Assembly (NCBI RefSeq): GCF_029846635.1
Contig: NZ_JARVTG010000002.1
Span: 1,529,501 to 1,593,500 of the forward strand
Length of the DNA stretch: 64,000 nucleotides
DNA from: Pokkaliibacter sp. MBI-7
GTDB taxonomy: Bacteria > Pseudomonadota > Gammaproteobacteria > Pseudomonadales > Balneatricaceae
Direction of reading: 5' to 3'
Shown: piece after piece, positions 34,450 through 43,827 of the stretch
Layout of the letters: every line of letters begins with the position of its first letter
Numbering within the stretch: the first letter of the stretch is position 1
The notes under the pieces: model-generated
What the model saw: only the letters and a program-made list of their open reading frames with translations
What the model was told of the DNA's origin: nothing
Databases searched by the model: none
Position numbers and translations under genes: made by a program

Positions 34450-36627
34450 ATGGCAGAGATTCCCGGCCAGCGCTCTCCGCACCTTCACGAGCCCCATCAG
34501 GACAACAGCGACGGCATCAGTCTGCACGGTGAAACCATTCTGGTGGTGGACAGCCAGCTGCCGATGATCCAGCTGATCAAGGACATTCTGCGCCGCGGTG
34601 GTGCGACCTCCTTTTATGATACCGACAACTTCGCCACTGCCCTGCGCTTGCTGAAAAAGCACAAGCCAGGTCTGGTGATCTGTGACTTTGAAGTCCGTGA
34701 CCCGAAGCACAAGGGCCAGACATTACTGGTGGAGGCCCGGCGTCAGCAATTGCTGTCCCACGCCACCGCCTTCATCTACCTGCTCAGTGAATCCAGCGAA
34801 CGGATGATGAATGCTGCGCTGGAAGACTCACCTGATGACTGGATGAGCAAGCCGGTCAACAGCAAAGAGCTGCTGGACAAAGTCTTGCTGCAACTCCAGC
34901 AGCGGCAACTGCTGGAGCCCGCCCTGCTGGCACTGGATCAGGGTCAGCGGGCCACCGCCATCGACTGGCTGCAACACCATCTGCCTGCACTGCAGAAATC
35001 CAGCTCACCGGGGTTATGGATGCGCGCCGAGCGCCTGCTGGGGCGCATGCTGCTGAAGAATAATCACCTGACTGAGGCGGAGCAGCATTACCGGCAGATG
35101 ATCCGCCACTCGCACCCCGTGCCCTGGGGACATCTGGGTCTGGCCATCTGCCTGCATCTGCAGGACCGCAACGACGAAGCACGCGATGCGTTCAGTGCAT
35201 TACTGCCCCATCCCTTTCTGGCGGCAGAAGCCTACGACTGGCTTAGCCGCATGCATTGCTGCGAACGTCAGTTCGAGCTGGCGCAAATGGCCATGTCACT
35301 GGCCTGCCAGCACAACCCCCAGTCAGCGTTCAAGCAGAGCCAGCTGGGCTTTGTTGCCTTTATGAACGGACAGAATGGTCTGGCGGAAAAAGCCTTTCGC
35401 AGCGTGGCCTGGAACCATCGCAACCTGACCAAGGCGGATGCAGAGCTCTATCAGCAGCTGGTCTGGGATAACGGTGACAGTGGTGCTGGCCAGAGTGGCT
35501 CTACCGCTTATCTGCCCAGCCCCGAAGCAGTAGGCCAGACCGATGGGCTGATGCTGGTGGTCAAGGCACTGGAGGAGAAAGAGCCGGACAACGCCCAGGT
35601 TCAGCTCAAGGTCATGCTGGTCGAGTCCGTTCTGGCTCAGGAAGAACTGGACGACGAGCGCGTGGCCGCCCTGGCCGAAGCCATGATCGACTATTACCTG
35701 ATGCTGGATGCCTTCAGCCAGCTGAAGGAGCGCAGCCAGCTGAGCAGCCACTTTCGCTTTCTGGGCCGTGATTTTCACACCGAGCTTGCGGCAGCAACAG
35801 CCTATCGCGCCAGTCTGTCTGCCGAAGAACTGAGCGCACTGCGGGCCAAATATCAACGCAAGCGCACCGGTAATTCGTTACGCGACAAGATACTGCACCA
35901 GCAACAGCGCCAGCGCAGTGCCCGTCAGCTGCGCCAGATGCATTTGCAGCAACTGCAGGATGCAGAAAAACAGGTGCTGCACGATATTTTTATCGATGCC
36001 CGCCGCGACGTGCCGGTGCCGGACAAACGCCCGGCAGCCACCACAGAGCTGGACGAGGAGCTGGTCCGGCAGGTGCGGGAAAGCATGGACCCCTCCCTCA
36101 GCCAGATTTTGCTTGATGAGCTGTCACGGGAAGCCGCACGCGATGATCCGTTGTGGGTCAGCAGCGTGCAGGAAGCCTTCAGGCAACGCTGCAAGAAAGA
36201 GCTGGAATACCGCATCGAACGTAATCTGTTGCGAAAAAAGCAGGCCATGGCCGCGGTCCACTATCTGCCGCTGCTACCGGTAAGCATTCAGGAGAAGCCA
36301 CGTCCGCACTGGTCGAAGGAACTGACCAGTGCGGTGCTGGATTATGCCCGCGAGCGCTACGAGCCTGCTTTTTTCAGCCTGCTGAAAGTCATCAAACAGG
36401 GCGGCGACGACGTCACCATCAAGCTCAATATGGTGCAGGCAGGGATCGGTGCCTGCCGCGAAGGGTCGCCGAAGGCCAAGCAGGTCATCAATATTTGTCT
36501 GTTTTACCTGCGGCCACTGATGGGCCTGACGCCCACCATGGCGTTACCGCAACGCCAGCGCTTTACCAGCCTGACTCAGGCCCTGCGGATGACCGATGAA
36601 ATGGCGATCAGTCTGGCAGAGTCCTGA
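34450..36627 (+). CDS. Response-regulator receiver + TPR protein, paralogue 1
   Basis: This 725-residue protein has a receiver domain (about residues 25-150) with acceptor Asp79 in LVICDFEV and the conserved Lys in SKPVN. A TPR-like helical region (about 170-330) follows, then a long charged helical region (about 430-560, Q/R/E rich, coiled-coil-like) and a conserved C-terminal domain (AFFSLLKVIKQGG, KLNMVQAGIGACREG). There is no DNA-binding or output enzyme domain, so output is probably by protein contact. A GTG 12 bases earlier is an alternative start. It lies in tandem with a paralogue of the same design. Confidence 0.78.
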   Translation: MAEIPGQRSPHLHEPHQDNSDGISLHGETILVVDSQLPMIQLIKDILRRGGATSFYDTDNFATALRLLKKHKPGLVICDFEVRDPKHKGQTLLVEARRQQLLSHATAFIYLLSESSERMMNAALEDSPDDWMSKPVNSKELLDKVLLQLQQRQLLEPALLALDQGQRATAIDWLQHHLPALQKSSSPGLWMRAERLLGRMLLKNNHLTEAEQHYRQMIRHSHPVPWGHLGLAICLHLQDRNDEARDAFSALLPHPFLAAEAYDWLSRMHCCERQFELAQMAMSLACQHNPQSAFKQSQLGFVAFMNGQNGLAEKAFRSVAWNHRNLTKADAELYQQLVWDNGDSGAGQSGSTAYLPSPEAVGQTDGLMLVVKALEEKEPDNAQVQLKVMLVESVLAQEELDDERVAALAEAMIDYYLMLDAFSQLKERSQLSSHFRFLGRDFHTELAAATAYRASLSAEELSALRAKYQRKRTGNSLRDKILHQQQRQRSARQLRQMHLQQLQDAEKQVLHDIFIDARRDVPVPDKRPAATTELDEELVRQVRESMDPSLSQILLDELSREAARDDPLWVSSVQEAFRQRCKKELEYRIERNLLRKKQAMAAVHYLPLLPVSIQEKPRPHWSKELTSAVLDYARERYEPAFFSLLKVIKQGGDDVTIKLNMVQAGIGACREGSPKAKQVINICLFYLRPLMGLTPTMALPQRQRFTSLTQALRMTDEMAISLAES

Positions 36628-36938
36628 CGATCAGGAGCTGGCCTGAGCTGCCCTGTGGTGACGAGGTCCAATTCGCTGTGCAACAGCATCAGCTCTTTCT
36701 TACGGCAAATAGTGATTTTTTATTTAACGCAAGAGAGGGTGAAATGTGCCCAGAATTGGCTTTGCCGCAGCAGGCCCGCGTTAAGTCTGGTGGGTTGCCG
36801 CCTGACTGATTGCATCAATGCTGCACAAAACAGCTGAAATGGCCGGGTTTGACGGATATGCTGCAACAGATGGCAACAGGCCATCTGATGACGAATGTGT
36901 TGTCGAGAAGTACCAATCAGGGATTACGGAACTACCGC
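36628..36938. other. Spacer between the tandem receiver/TPR genes
   Basis: About 310 bases follow a short hairpin at the first gene's stop (TCCTGA-CGA-TCAGGA). No separate gene is supported. A longer N-terminus for the second gene (from 36810) is possible but has no paralogous counterpart. Confidence 0.4.
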
Positions 36939-39020
36939 ATGTCAGAGCCCACCGTTCGTGAAGTCGCCACTGCTGAGCTGGTCAGTGGTTGGAATGATCT
37001 CAAGGACAGCATTATCAACTTCATTCCCAGCTCGCTGGTGGATGAAAAGATTCTGATCGTCGATACCCATGCCCCCATGATCAACCTGATCAAGGACATG
37101 CTGCGTCGCGGTGGTGCCAGCAAGCTGTACGATGCCGACAACTACTCCCAGGCCATCCGCCTGCTGAAAGAAAACCGTTTTGCTCTGGTGATCTGCGACT
37201 TTGAACTGCGTGGCGCTCAAAGCAACGGCCACTCTTTGCTGGTGGATGCCAGACGGCAAAAGCTGCTGCCCTACTCCACCTCCTTTATCGTGCTCTCCAG
37301 CGAAGCCAGTGAACGCATGATGTTTGCCGCGCTGGAGGAGTCACCGGATGACTACATTCACAAGCCCATCAATGCCAAGGATCTGATTGACCGGATAATC
37401 CGCATTGCCAACGTCCGCTCGGTGTTCAAACCCGCCTTTGACGATCTGGACAACCACAACGAACGTGCGGCGGTGTCCTGGCTGCGCAAGAAAATTGCCC
37501 AGCTCAAAACACCCAGTCTGGCCATGACCGGCGACCGTCTGCTGGGCCGCATTCTGATTGAGTCGGCGCTGTATAAAGACGCTGATATGCACTATCGGGA
37601 AATGGAAGGTAAGGACTACCCGGTGCCCTGGGCCACCATGGGCAAAGGCATCGCCAACTTCTTTCTCGGCCGACTGCCCGATGCCAAACGCTGCTTTGCC
37701 GAACTGTTGAATCAGCGCTTTCTGGCGCTGGAAGCCTACGACTGGCTGGCCCGTATTCACTGTCTGGAGCAGGATTACGATCTGGCCCAGTACGCCATGG
37801 AGCTGGCATCCAGCCTCAGTCCGTTATCGATGCACAAACAGAGCCTGCTTGGCCACGTGGCGTTCCTCAATGGCCAGTACGGGGTGGCTGAACGCGCTTT
37901 TCGCTGCATTCTCTACGGTCACAAGAATATCGCCGTGGTCGACTCGGACCTCTATCGGCGCATCGTCTGGGGCCACAAGAAGAACAGCCGCACCCCCTCC
38001 GAGGAAGATGTCGGCAGCCTCGACAAAATGAGCAAAACCCTGCAGGTGCTGTCTGATAAATACCCCCGCAACGCCGACCTGCAAATAAAGTCGAGCATCA
38101 TCGAAGCGACCGTAGCGGTCGAACAGGGCAATGAAAAGAAAGCTCATGAGCTGACCGATGTGTTACTTGAGTATTATCTCAAGCTGGATGTCGCCAACCA
38201 GTTTGCCGACGAAGCGCTGATGAAGGCGCATTTCCGCCACCTCGGCCGCGACTTTACTCAGGAGCTGGCCAATCTGATCAAGTCGCGGGAAAACCTGTCA
38301 CAGGAAGCGTTACTGGCATTATCTGGCGCCCGCAAGACCAAGCTGGAAAAGCGCCTGCAGTCCCACAATGAAGTAAAAGGACGGCAGGAAAAGTCCCGGC
38401 AGAAGCTGAAAAATGCCCGTCAGCTGAAACAACTGCACGAACAGCAGTACAAAGATGCCGAGCAGGAAGTCAAAAAAGACCTCTACATCGAAGCACAACG
38501 CACCACCCCGCGTCTGAAAGGTAACCAGCCACTCACCGATGAAGAGTGGGAGCAGAAGGTCACCAAGAAATACGGCCAGCTGGTCACCGAGGAGCTGGAA
38601 CTGCGCATCGAGCGCAAGCTGACCAAAAAAAGTCAGGCGATGGCCGCCATTTCCAACGTGGCCATGATGGCTATCGAAGTCAATAAAGTGGATTACAACC
38701 AGTCGTGGCACGAGCTGGTTGAAAAAGGGATGAACGAATACAGCAAGGATCAGTTTGAAGCGTCCTTCTTTACCCTGCTGCGGGCAGTCAAGGAGGGTGG
38801 CGAACGCCTGGAAATCAAGCTCAACATGGTTCAGGCAGGTGTCAGCGCCTGCCGTGAAGGCACGTTCAAAGAAAAGCAGATATTCAATATCTGCCTGTTC
38901 TATATGCGCCCACTGGTAAAAATCGTCAAAAACATGACGACCCATCAGCGCGAACGCTTTCTGACCATCACCCAGGCGCTCAAAGCCATTGATGACAAGC
39001 TGGAAGTGCATAAGGTCTGA
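36939..39020 (+). CDS. Response-regulator receiver + TPR protein, paralogue 2
   Basis: This 693-residue protein has the same layout as the upstream gene: receiver with acceptor Asp87 in LVICDFEL and Lys in HKPIN, TPR-like repeats, charged helical segment, and a C-terminal SFFTLLRAVKEGG / KLNMVQAGVSACREG block. The start at 36939 aligns with the paralogue's N-terminus (MSE/MAE) and has GGA nine bases upstream. No histidine kinase is adjacent. The two may form heteromers or answer different kinases. Confidence 0.78.
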   Translation: MSEPTVREVATAELVSGWNDLKDSIINFIPSSLVDEKILIVDTHAPMINLIKDMLRRGGASKLYDADNYSQAIRLLKENRFALVICDFELRGAQSNGHSLLVDARRQKLLPYSTSFIVLSSEASERMMFAALEESPDDYIHKPINAKDLIDRIIRIANVRSVFKPAFDDLDNHNERAAVSWLRKKIAQLKTPSLAMTGDRLLGRILIESALYKDADMHYREMEGKDYPVPWATMGKGIANFFLGRLPDAKRCFAELLNQRFLALEAYDWLARIHCLEQDYDLAQYAMELASSLSPLSMHKQSLLGHVAFLNGQYGVAERAFRCILYGHKNIAVVDSDLYRRIVWGHKKNSRTPSEEDVGSLDKMSKTLQVLSDKYPRNADLQIKSSIIEATVAVEQGNEKKAHELTDVLLEYYLKLDVANQFADEALMKAHFRHLGRDFTQELANLIKSRENLSQEALLALSGARKTKLEKRLQSHNEVKGRQEKSRQKLKNARQLKQLHEQQYKDAEQEVKKDLYIEAQRTTPRLKGNQPLTDEEWEQKVTKKYGQLVTEELELRIERKLTKKSQAMAAISNVAMMAIEVNKVDYNQSWHELVEKGMNEYSKDQFEASFFTLLRAVKEGGERLEIKLNMVQAGVSACREGTFKEKQIFNICLFYMRPLVKIVKNMTTHQRERFLTITQALKAIDDKLEVHKV

Positions 39021-39182
39021 TCAGGTATGACACTTGCAGCCTTGTATTCTGGCTCTGAAGAAGCGCTTATCCCTGCCTGCCTTCGGCAGCAGGTGCGGCA
39101 CCAACAGACTCAGAACTGACACAACTTACAGCGATATTGGATGCGGCATCGCTACCGCGCACACCCGGAAGAGGATTCAGCC

Positions 39183-39737
39183 ATGGGAATGGTACGCTCC
39201 AGCAGTCCTTCAATGCATGACGCACCCCATGATCGAACCGGCTCAGCCAAACTCCCCCCTCTGCCTCTCGATCTGCGCGCCGCTGATGACGATGACCGCC
39301 AGTACGCCCATGACCTGACCTACAACAATATGCGGCGCTACTACGTGCAGTACGGCATCGAATGGAGCAGCAAAGTTTATTTTCAGCAGTGGCCCAGTAC
39401 CGCTAATTTCATTCTGCTCGACAGCACCGTGACGCCGGCAAAAACGGCCGGACTACTGCGCCTGCAGATCGTCAAACCCTGGACCTATTTGTGGGATCTG
39501 CAGATTGAGCCTGCCTACCAGCGCCGTGGTGTCGGCAGGGAAGCTCTGCAGCGCAGTATGTGGCTAGCCCGCCATACTGGCTGCAGTCTGTTCCGTCTGC
39601 GGGTGTTCAAATCCAACCCGGCACTGCAGCTCTATCTGCGCTACGGTCTGGAAATCGTTCGGGATGAAGACAGCGTCTACATGATGGAAAAACTACTACC
39701 CGCCGTGGTGGCGGAGCATGCCGACAAGGACGTCTGA
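39183..39737 (+). CDS. GNAT-family acetyltransferase
   Basis: This 184-residue protein has an acetyl-CoA binding loop within QRRGVGREALQRSM and a C-terminal LRVFKSNPALQLYLRYGLE, typical of amino-acid or peptide GNATs. Its last codons form the left arm of a very long perfect inverted repeat that spans the stop codon. Confidence 0.78.
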   Translation: MGMVRSSSPSMHDAPHDRTGSAKLPPLPLDLRAADDDDRQYAHDLTYNNMRRYYVQYGIEWSSKVYFQQWPSTANFILLDSTVTPAKTAGLLRLQIVKPWTYLWDLQIEPAYQRRGVGREALQRSMWLARHTGCSLFRLRVFKSNPALQLYLRYGLEIVRDEDSVYMMEKLLPAVVAEHADKDV

Positions 39738-39777
39738 CAGGTATCGATACAACAGATACCTGTCAGACGTCCTTGTC
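39723..39777. terminator. 23-bp perfect inverted repeat spanning a stop codon
   Basis: The left arm (39723-39745) contains the last codons and stop of the GNAT gene; the right arm (39755-39777) is its exact complement; the loop is 9 nt. Core of the arms: GACGTCTGACAGGTATC / GATACCTGTCAGACGTC. It lies between convergent genes and may act as terminator for both, although there is no T-run. Confidence 0.75.
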
Positions 39778-39791
39778 AGCGACTGAACAGA

Positions 39792-40097
39792 TCAGGCCTG
39801 CTCCAGTACCCTCAGAGAAACACTGACCACCCAGTCCGCCACATCCTGCCGATACACCTGCATGTGCGCAGCCACACCGTGCGCCTGCAGATGGGCTTCA
39901 GACTCCCAGCGCTCAATCATGATCACCGAATTGGCATCCTGATCGAATTTGCCTGCAGGAGCGTCGATATCAATATAAGGCCCGTACTCAATACAACCCT
40001 CCTCTTCCAGCACCAGCGGCACCAGTTGCTTCATCCGCTGCAGGAAGGCGTCGCGGCTGTGCTCGCGCAACGTAATAGTGGCAATAACGGCGATCAT
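39792..40097 (-). CDS. ABM-family quinol/antibiotic-biosynthesis-type monooxygenase
   Basis: This 101-residue protein is the usual size of the dimeric ferredoxin-like ABM family (YgiN-like). It has MIAVIATITLREHSRDAFL at the N-terminus, EEGCIEYGPYID, and MIERWESEAHLQAH. It probably oxidises quinol-like small molecules or acts in stress response. The start at 40097 has AGGAC upstream. Confidence 0.78.
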   Translation of the reverse strand: MIAVIATITLREHSRDAFLQRMKQLVPLVLEEEGCIEYGPYIDIDAPAGKFDQDANSVIMIERWESEAHLQAHGVAAHMQVYRQDVADWVVSVSLRVLEQA

Positions 40098-40143
40098 GGC
40101 ATGTCCTTTCAATGGCACCTAATGGGATAACTGAGCCAGCCTT

Positions 40144-40872
40144 TTAATGGCAGTAGGCTGCGTTCTCAACCACACCTTTAACATGCACGGTAGCGCCCGG
40201 GCGGATGACAAACTCACTCAGCCCCACATGGGATGCACTGCCCCAGTCGTAGGTATAACCCAGACGGGTCCAGGGGTAACCCTTGTCACCGTAGGAGCTG
40301 GCGCGCAGCTGATTGAACCAGGCCTTGTACTCATTACTGATCGCAATATAGGGCGATGAGGGAAAGTCGACCTCTGCCTCGTGGTCGGAAATTTCCGAAT
40401 CCGGTGCGGGGCGGAACATGTCCTTGGGCTGCACCCACAATTCCACAAAGCGCGTCTTGCCGTTGTGTGGCGGTAGACCCAGCAGCTGCTCCAGTCGCAG
40501 CGCATCACTGTTCTTGCGGCAGAACTGCTGCAGTTGAGGCGCCGCAGTGACCCAGATCTCCCGGCTCAGCTGCTGATCGGTATCCACCTGAGTGTCATAA
40601 CCATTCCATGCCGTCCAGGTCACCATCAGCACATGGGACTGATCGTTATCCCACACCAGCGCATGATTGCCCGGCACAATGGCGGTCAGGTTTCTGGAGA
40701 TTTCGTCCGGCTCAGCCACGGCGGCGTCCTGCACCGCGGCCTGATAGGCCGCCTGCAACTGCTGCTCTGACATAGTGCGATAGGACTGCCCGGCGCACCC
40801 GGCAAGGGCCAGGGCGATACCACTCAGGGCCAGACCGCGCAGACTGAAAACGCTGATCGTTGATGGCTTCAT
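40144..40872 (-). CDS. Lipoprotein of unknown function
   Basis: This 242-residue protein has a lipobox ALAGC (Cys25). The mature part has no recognised domain; it is rich in Trp and charged residues, with repeated W-x-x-N/L patterns. An AGGA...AAGG ribosome site lies before the ATG at 40872. It is probably anchored to the outer membrane. Confidence 0.65.
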   Translation of the reverse strand: MKPSTISVFSLRGLALSGIALALAGCAGQSYRTMSEQQLQAAYQAAVQDAAVAEPDEISRNLTAIVPGNHALVWDNDQSHVLMVTWTAWNGYDTQVDTDQQLSREIWVTAAPQLQQFCRKNSDALRLEQLLGLPPHNGKTRFVELWVQPKDMFRPAPDSEISDHEAEVDFPSSPYIAISNEYKAWFNQLRASSYGDKGYPWTRLGYTYDWGSASHVGLSEFVIRPGATVHVKGVVENAAYCH

Positions 40873-41024
40873 CCTTAATCTCCTCATCGTTGACCTGACG
40901 TGCATCTGCTCTTTAACACGCCAGCTTTCTCATAAAAAACCTGTGAAAAGAATAGACAGCACCGTGCTATCTTCAATGATTTATTTTGCCCCCACGTTAT
41001 CCCTGACCGAGGCCTCTCATTACC

Positions 41025-41480
41025 ATGAGCACTTCCCCCGCCAGCCAGCACAGTGAAGCCGTATTCAGCATTTCCACTGACAGGCAGCAGCTTGATCTGG
41101 ATGTGATCTATCGCTTTCTGAGTGAAGAATCGGCCTGGGCCAGAGGCATTGACCGACGTCGCGTCGAGCGTTCCATCGAGCACTCCCTGTGTTTTGGTGG
41201 CTATCTTGGCCATCAGCAGATTGCTTTTGCCCGGGTGATTTCTGACTTCGCCACCTTTGCCAATCTGGTTGATGTTTTTGTATTGCCCGAATTCCGCGGC
41301 CGTGGCTACAGCAAACAGCTGATGGCAGCGGTGTTTGAACATGATGATTTACAGCAGTTGCGGCGCTTTACTCTCGCCACCAGTGACGCGCACGGGCTGT
41401 ACAGCCAGTACGGTTTTACTGCACCCGCCAAACCCCAGACCCTGATGGAGCGCTACGATCCGCTGATCTACAGCCGTTAA
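41025..41480 (+). CDS. GNAT-family acetyltransferase
   Basis: This 151-residue protein has LPEFRGRGYSKQLM as the acetyl-CoA loop and a C-terminal GLYSQYGF. The substrate is unknown. It is the last core gene before the integron-like region. Confidence 0.78.
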   Translation: MSTSPASQHSEAVFSISTDRQQLDLDVIYRFLSEESAWARGIDRRRVERSIEHSLCFGGYLGHQQIAFARVISDFATFANLVDVFVLPEFRGRGYSKQLMAAVFEHDDLQQLRRFTLATSDAHGLYSQYGFTAPAKPQTLMERYDPLIYSR

Positions 41481-41505
41481 TGCCTGATGTCATAAGAGGT
41501 CAATC

Positions 41506-41535
41506 GGCCCTCGCCAGTCAGCACCGGCGAGGGCC
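41506..41535 (+). terminator. Hairpin after the GNAT gene
   Basis: Perfect 10-bp arms GGCCCTCGCC / GGCGAGGGCC with a 10-nt loop follow the stop by 26 bases; no T-run. Confidence 0.6.
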
Positions 41536-41646
41536 GCATCCGCAAGTGTCTGCGCACCGTGGTGCATGCGTGTATCGAGAAGACGGATTATCCCATTCCT
41601 GCAGAATTAGAATTATTGATGCTGCCAACGCAGTCTCGGTGAACAG

Positions 41647-41835
41647 TTACCCCAGCTCAGGATGCGCTGCGCCTAACCAGAACAGATCATCAGACTGCGT
41701 TAAACAGAGATATTGCTTATTGCTGAATGGGAGAAGAAACTCCACCCAGTACCGATAGGCATCAAGGGTTCGCTTACTGTATCGATGTACCATCATGTTT
41801 TCTGGACAGGTATGAGAAATGGAGGGCGTCACCAT
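41647..41835 (-). pseudogene. N-terminal remnant of an integron-type integrase
   Basis: The - strand reads VHRYSKRTLDAYRYWVEFLL, matching the SAM-like N-terminus of integron integrases (IntI: RYS-x-RT-x-x-AY-x-x-W), then runs into unrelated codons and a stop. The catalytic C-terminal domain is absent. Orientation (divergent from the cassettes to the right) is that of an intI gene. The match is short, so assignment to IntI rather than another tyrosine recombinase is moderate. Confidence 0.55.
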
Positions 41836-41867
41836 GCTGAGTATTTCGCCCTTGAAAAATTTGGAAG

Positions 41868-42010
41868 AAGGTATACCTTTTGGATGATGTGTTTCTGATT
41901 TAAATACCTTTTAGTTACTCACTTTTGTGTTAGCTAATTCACTTTTCTCTTAAAAACAAAGTCTTACGCGAATGCTTTTAAGAGAAAATTTGTTAAAAGG
42001 TATACCTTTT
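41868..42010. promoter_or_regulatory. Palindrome-rich region between integrase remnant and first cassette
   Basis: AAGGTATACCTT occurs twice (41868-41879, and within the 16-bp perfect palindrome AAAAGGTATACCTTTT at 41995-42010). Between them lie 13-bp perfect arms TTTTCTCTTAAAA (41943-41955) / TTTTAAGAGAAAA (41976-41988). This is where attI and a cassette promoter would lie, but neither was identified with confidence. Confidence 0.5.
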
Positions 42011-42089
42011 AATAATTGTTATAAGGTCGAAGACCTCATTAACACACTGTTAAATTACTTGTATCCGAACCATGACTTATGGAGAAAAA

Positions 42090-43778
42090 ATGGAATCCTA
42101 TACGATCACACCAAAGGTCGATGAGACTCAAGAGTTTATTGAAATAGCCAACGACTTTTCGAATCCTTTGGATTTGGTTAGAGAGGCTATTAGTAATGCT
42201 TATGACGCTAAAGCAACTGAAATTCGAGTTATTTTCGATGTTGTCAAGCAATACGGAGAATCCGTTCTCAAGATTGTTCTAGCTGATAACGGTACAGGAA
42301 TGAGCGGGGATCAGCTTCAGAATTTCTTCGATCTGGGGAATTCCACTCGTCGCGGAAATGTTGAAGCAATTGGGGAGAAAGGACACGGTACAAAAGTATA
42401 TTTTAATAGCCGTCGGATTGAGGTGAGGACCTCAACTGGGGATAACGGGTTTTTGGCAGTTATGGACGAGCCATTTAGAAAGCTTTTTGACAGGCAAATA
42501 CCAATAGTCCAAGTCACGCCACAATCAGGAATCCCTAAAGGGACAGAAATAACAATATATGGGTACAACAATAATCGCCGAGATAAATTTACTCATCAAA
42601 TTTTAAAGGACTACATAAATTGGTTTACAAAACATGGATCAATCGAAAAGCATTTCGACACAGAAACAAAAGAAGTAAAACTTTTACTGCAGGGTTTAGG
42701 GGCGAGCGAGCTTGAAGAAATTGATCAGGGTCATTTTTTTCCAGAAAATAGCAAAGATATAAGTAGGCTTCTGGATGAGCATATGGTTAGAGCACCAGAT
42801 CACTATTCCAAGAAAATTATAAAGACAGGTGTTCTCAAAAATTTCCCAGAAATAACATACGAGGCCATATTCAGCCTTGAAGGAAAATACGTCAGGTATG
42901 GATACAATACAATGCTTAGGCGCCCAGGATACACAGCACCAGAAGGTGCTTACACAATACAGGAGCGTTATGGATTGTGGGTGTGCAAAGACTATATGCC
43001 TATTCAAAGAAAAAATGAATGGATTACTTTTAAGGGTTCTGAATATACAAAATTTCACGCATTCATAAACTGCCAAGATTTGCGACTTACGGCAAACAGA
43101 GGATCGGTCGATAATACCCCGACTGAAATATTGCAAGACCTAAAGGAAGAGGTAAGAAAAATATATGACGGAATTGTAAAGAGTGATGAATGGACGTCAA
43201 TGGAGTGGCTTGAAGAGGAAGCGCAGGCGTATCAGACAGTAGAAAAAGAAAAGAAAAATTTTGATTGGCGCATTAATAAAGTTAATAAATCCAATATAGC
43301 TGTTCACAAAGGCGTCACATTAGTAGAGCCTGAACGGGAGAGCGGTGTATTTTCGCTATTTCTTATACTGTCTCAGCTTGAAGCAGATCTATTTCCCTTT
43401 TATGTTGTTGATTATGATACACATGAAGGAATTGATGTCATTGCAAAAGGGGATAAAAATACACCAATTTCAAGCGCAAAATTATTCTACGTTGAATTTA
43501 AAAGAACCCTATCGAAAGGATTTAATCATTCCTTTGAAAATATCCACAGCATTGTGTGCTGGGATACCGGCATAAAACATGATGAGGTATTGAAGGATAT
43601 AAATAATGAAGAACGTAAGATGCAAATCATATCGCCCGATTCAGAAGATGATTATACCCGCTACTTTTTAGACAACCCAAGAAAAGCTCATAAAATAGAA
43701 ATTTTTTGTTTAAACTCGTACCTTAAAGAAAAGCTTGGTTTGTCATTTAATCCGAGGACTTCGAAATCCGTAATTTAA
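42090..43778 (+). CDS. GHKL ATPase with C-terminal nuclease-like domain (putative defence protein)
   Basis: This 562-residue protein has an N-terminal GHKL/HSP90-type ATPase domain (about residues 1-180): N-box EAISNAYDAKA, G1 DNGTGM and G2 GEKGHGTK. A central transducer-like part follows, and a C-terminal domain (about 400-530) has EGIDVIAK and LFYVEFKRT (Glu469-x-Lys471), a PD-(D/E)XK-like pattern. The combination suggests an ATP-gated nuclease. GGAG lies five bases before the ATG at 42090; an ATG 18 bases upstream is less likely. The stop lies inside an attC-like site, as is typical for an integron cassette. Codon use is AT-rich. Confidence 0.72.
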   Translation: MESYTITPKVDETQEFIEIANDFSNPLDLVREAISNAYDAKATEIRVIFDVVKQYGESVLKIVLADNGTGMSGDQLQNFFDLGNSTRRGNVEAIGEKGHGTKVYFNSRRIEVRTSTGDNGFLAVMDEPFRKLFDRQIPIVQVTPQSGIPKGTEITIYGYNNNRRDKFTHQILKDYINWFTKHGSIEKHFDTETKEVKLLLQGLGASELEEIDQGHFFPENSKDISRLLDEHMVRAPDHYSKKIIKTGVLKNFPEITYEAIFSLEGKYVRYGYNTMLRRPGYTAPEGAYTIQERYGLWVCKDYMPIQRKNEWITFKGSEYTKFHAFINCQDLRLTANRGSVDNTPTEILQDLKEEVRKIYDGIVKSDEWTSMEWLEEEAQAYQTVEKEKKNFDWRINKVNKSNIAVHKGVTLVEPERESGVFSLFLILSQLEADLFPFYVVDYDTHEGIDVIAKGDKNTPISSAKLFYVEFKRTLSKGFNHSFENIHSIVCWDTGIKHDEVLKDINNEERKMQIISPDSEDDYTRYFLDNPRKAHKIEIFCLNSYLKEKLGLSFNPRTSKSVI

Positions 43779-43820
43779 CAAAGCGTTGCACCGGACAGGC
43801 CGGTGAACGCGGCATTAGGC
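43773..43820 (+). other. attC-like recombination site
   Basis: The 48-bp element runs from ATTTAAC (matches RYYYAAC) to ATTAGGC (GTTRRRY with G changed to A). Between them the arms GCGTT-G-CACCGG and CCGGTG-AACGC pair with one extrahelical G, and the loop is 5 nt. The first cassette stops inside it and the next gene starts 8 bases after it. Confidence 0.7.
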
Positions 43821-43827
43821 AATAAAA

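Noticed and set aside
40974..41024. A tRNA or small RNA gene in the short gaps between core genes
   Set aside because: No cloverleaf or known RNA motif could be recognised by eye anywhere in the window.
41480..41758. A 92-codon + strand frame after the GNAT gene
   Set aside because: It has no ribosome site, runs through a terminator hairpin and lies opposite the integrase remnant; no motif.
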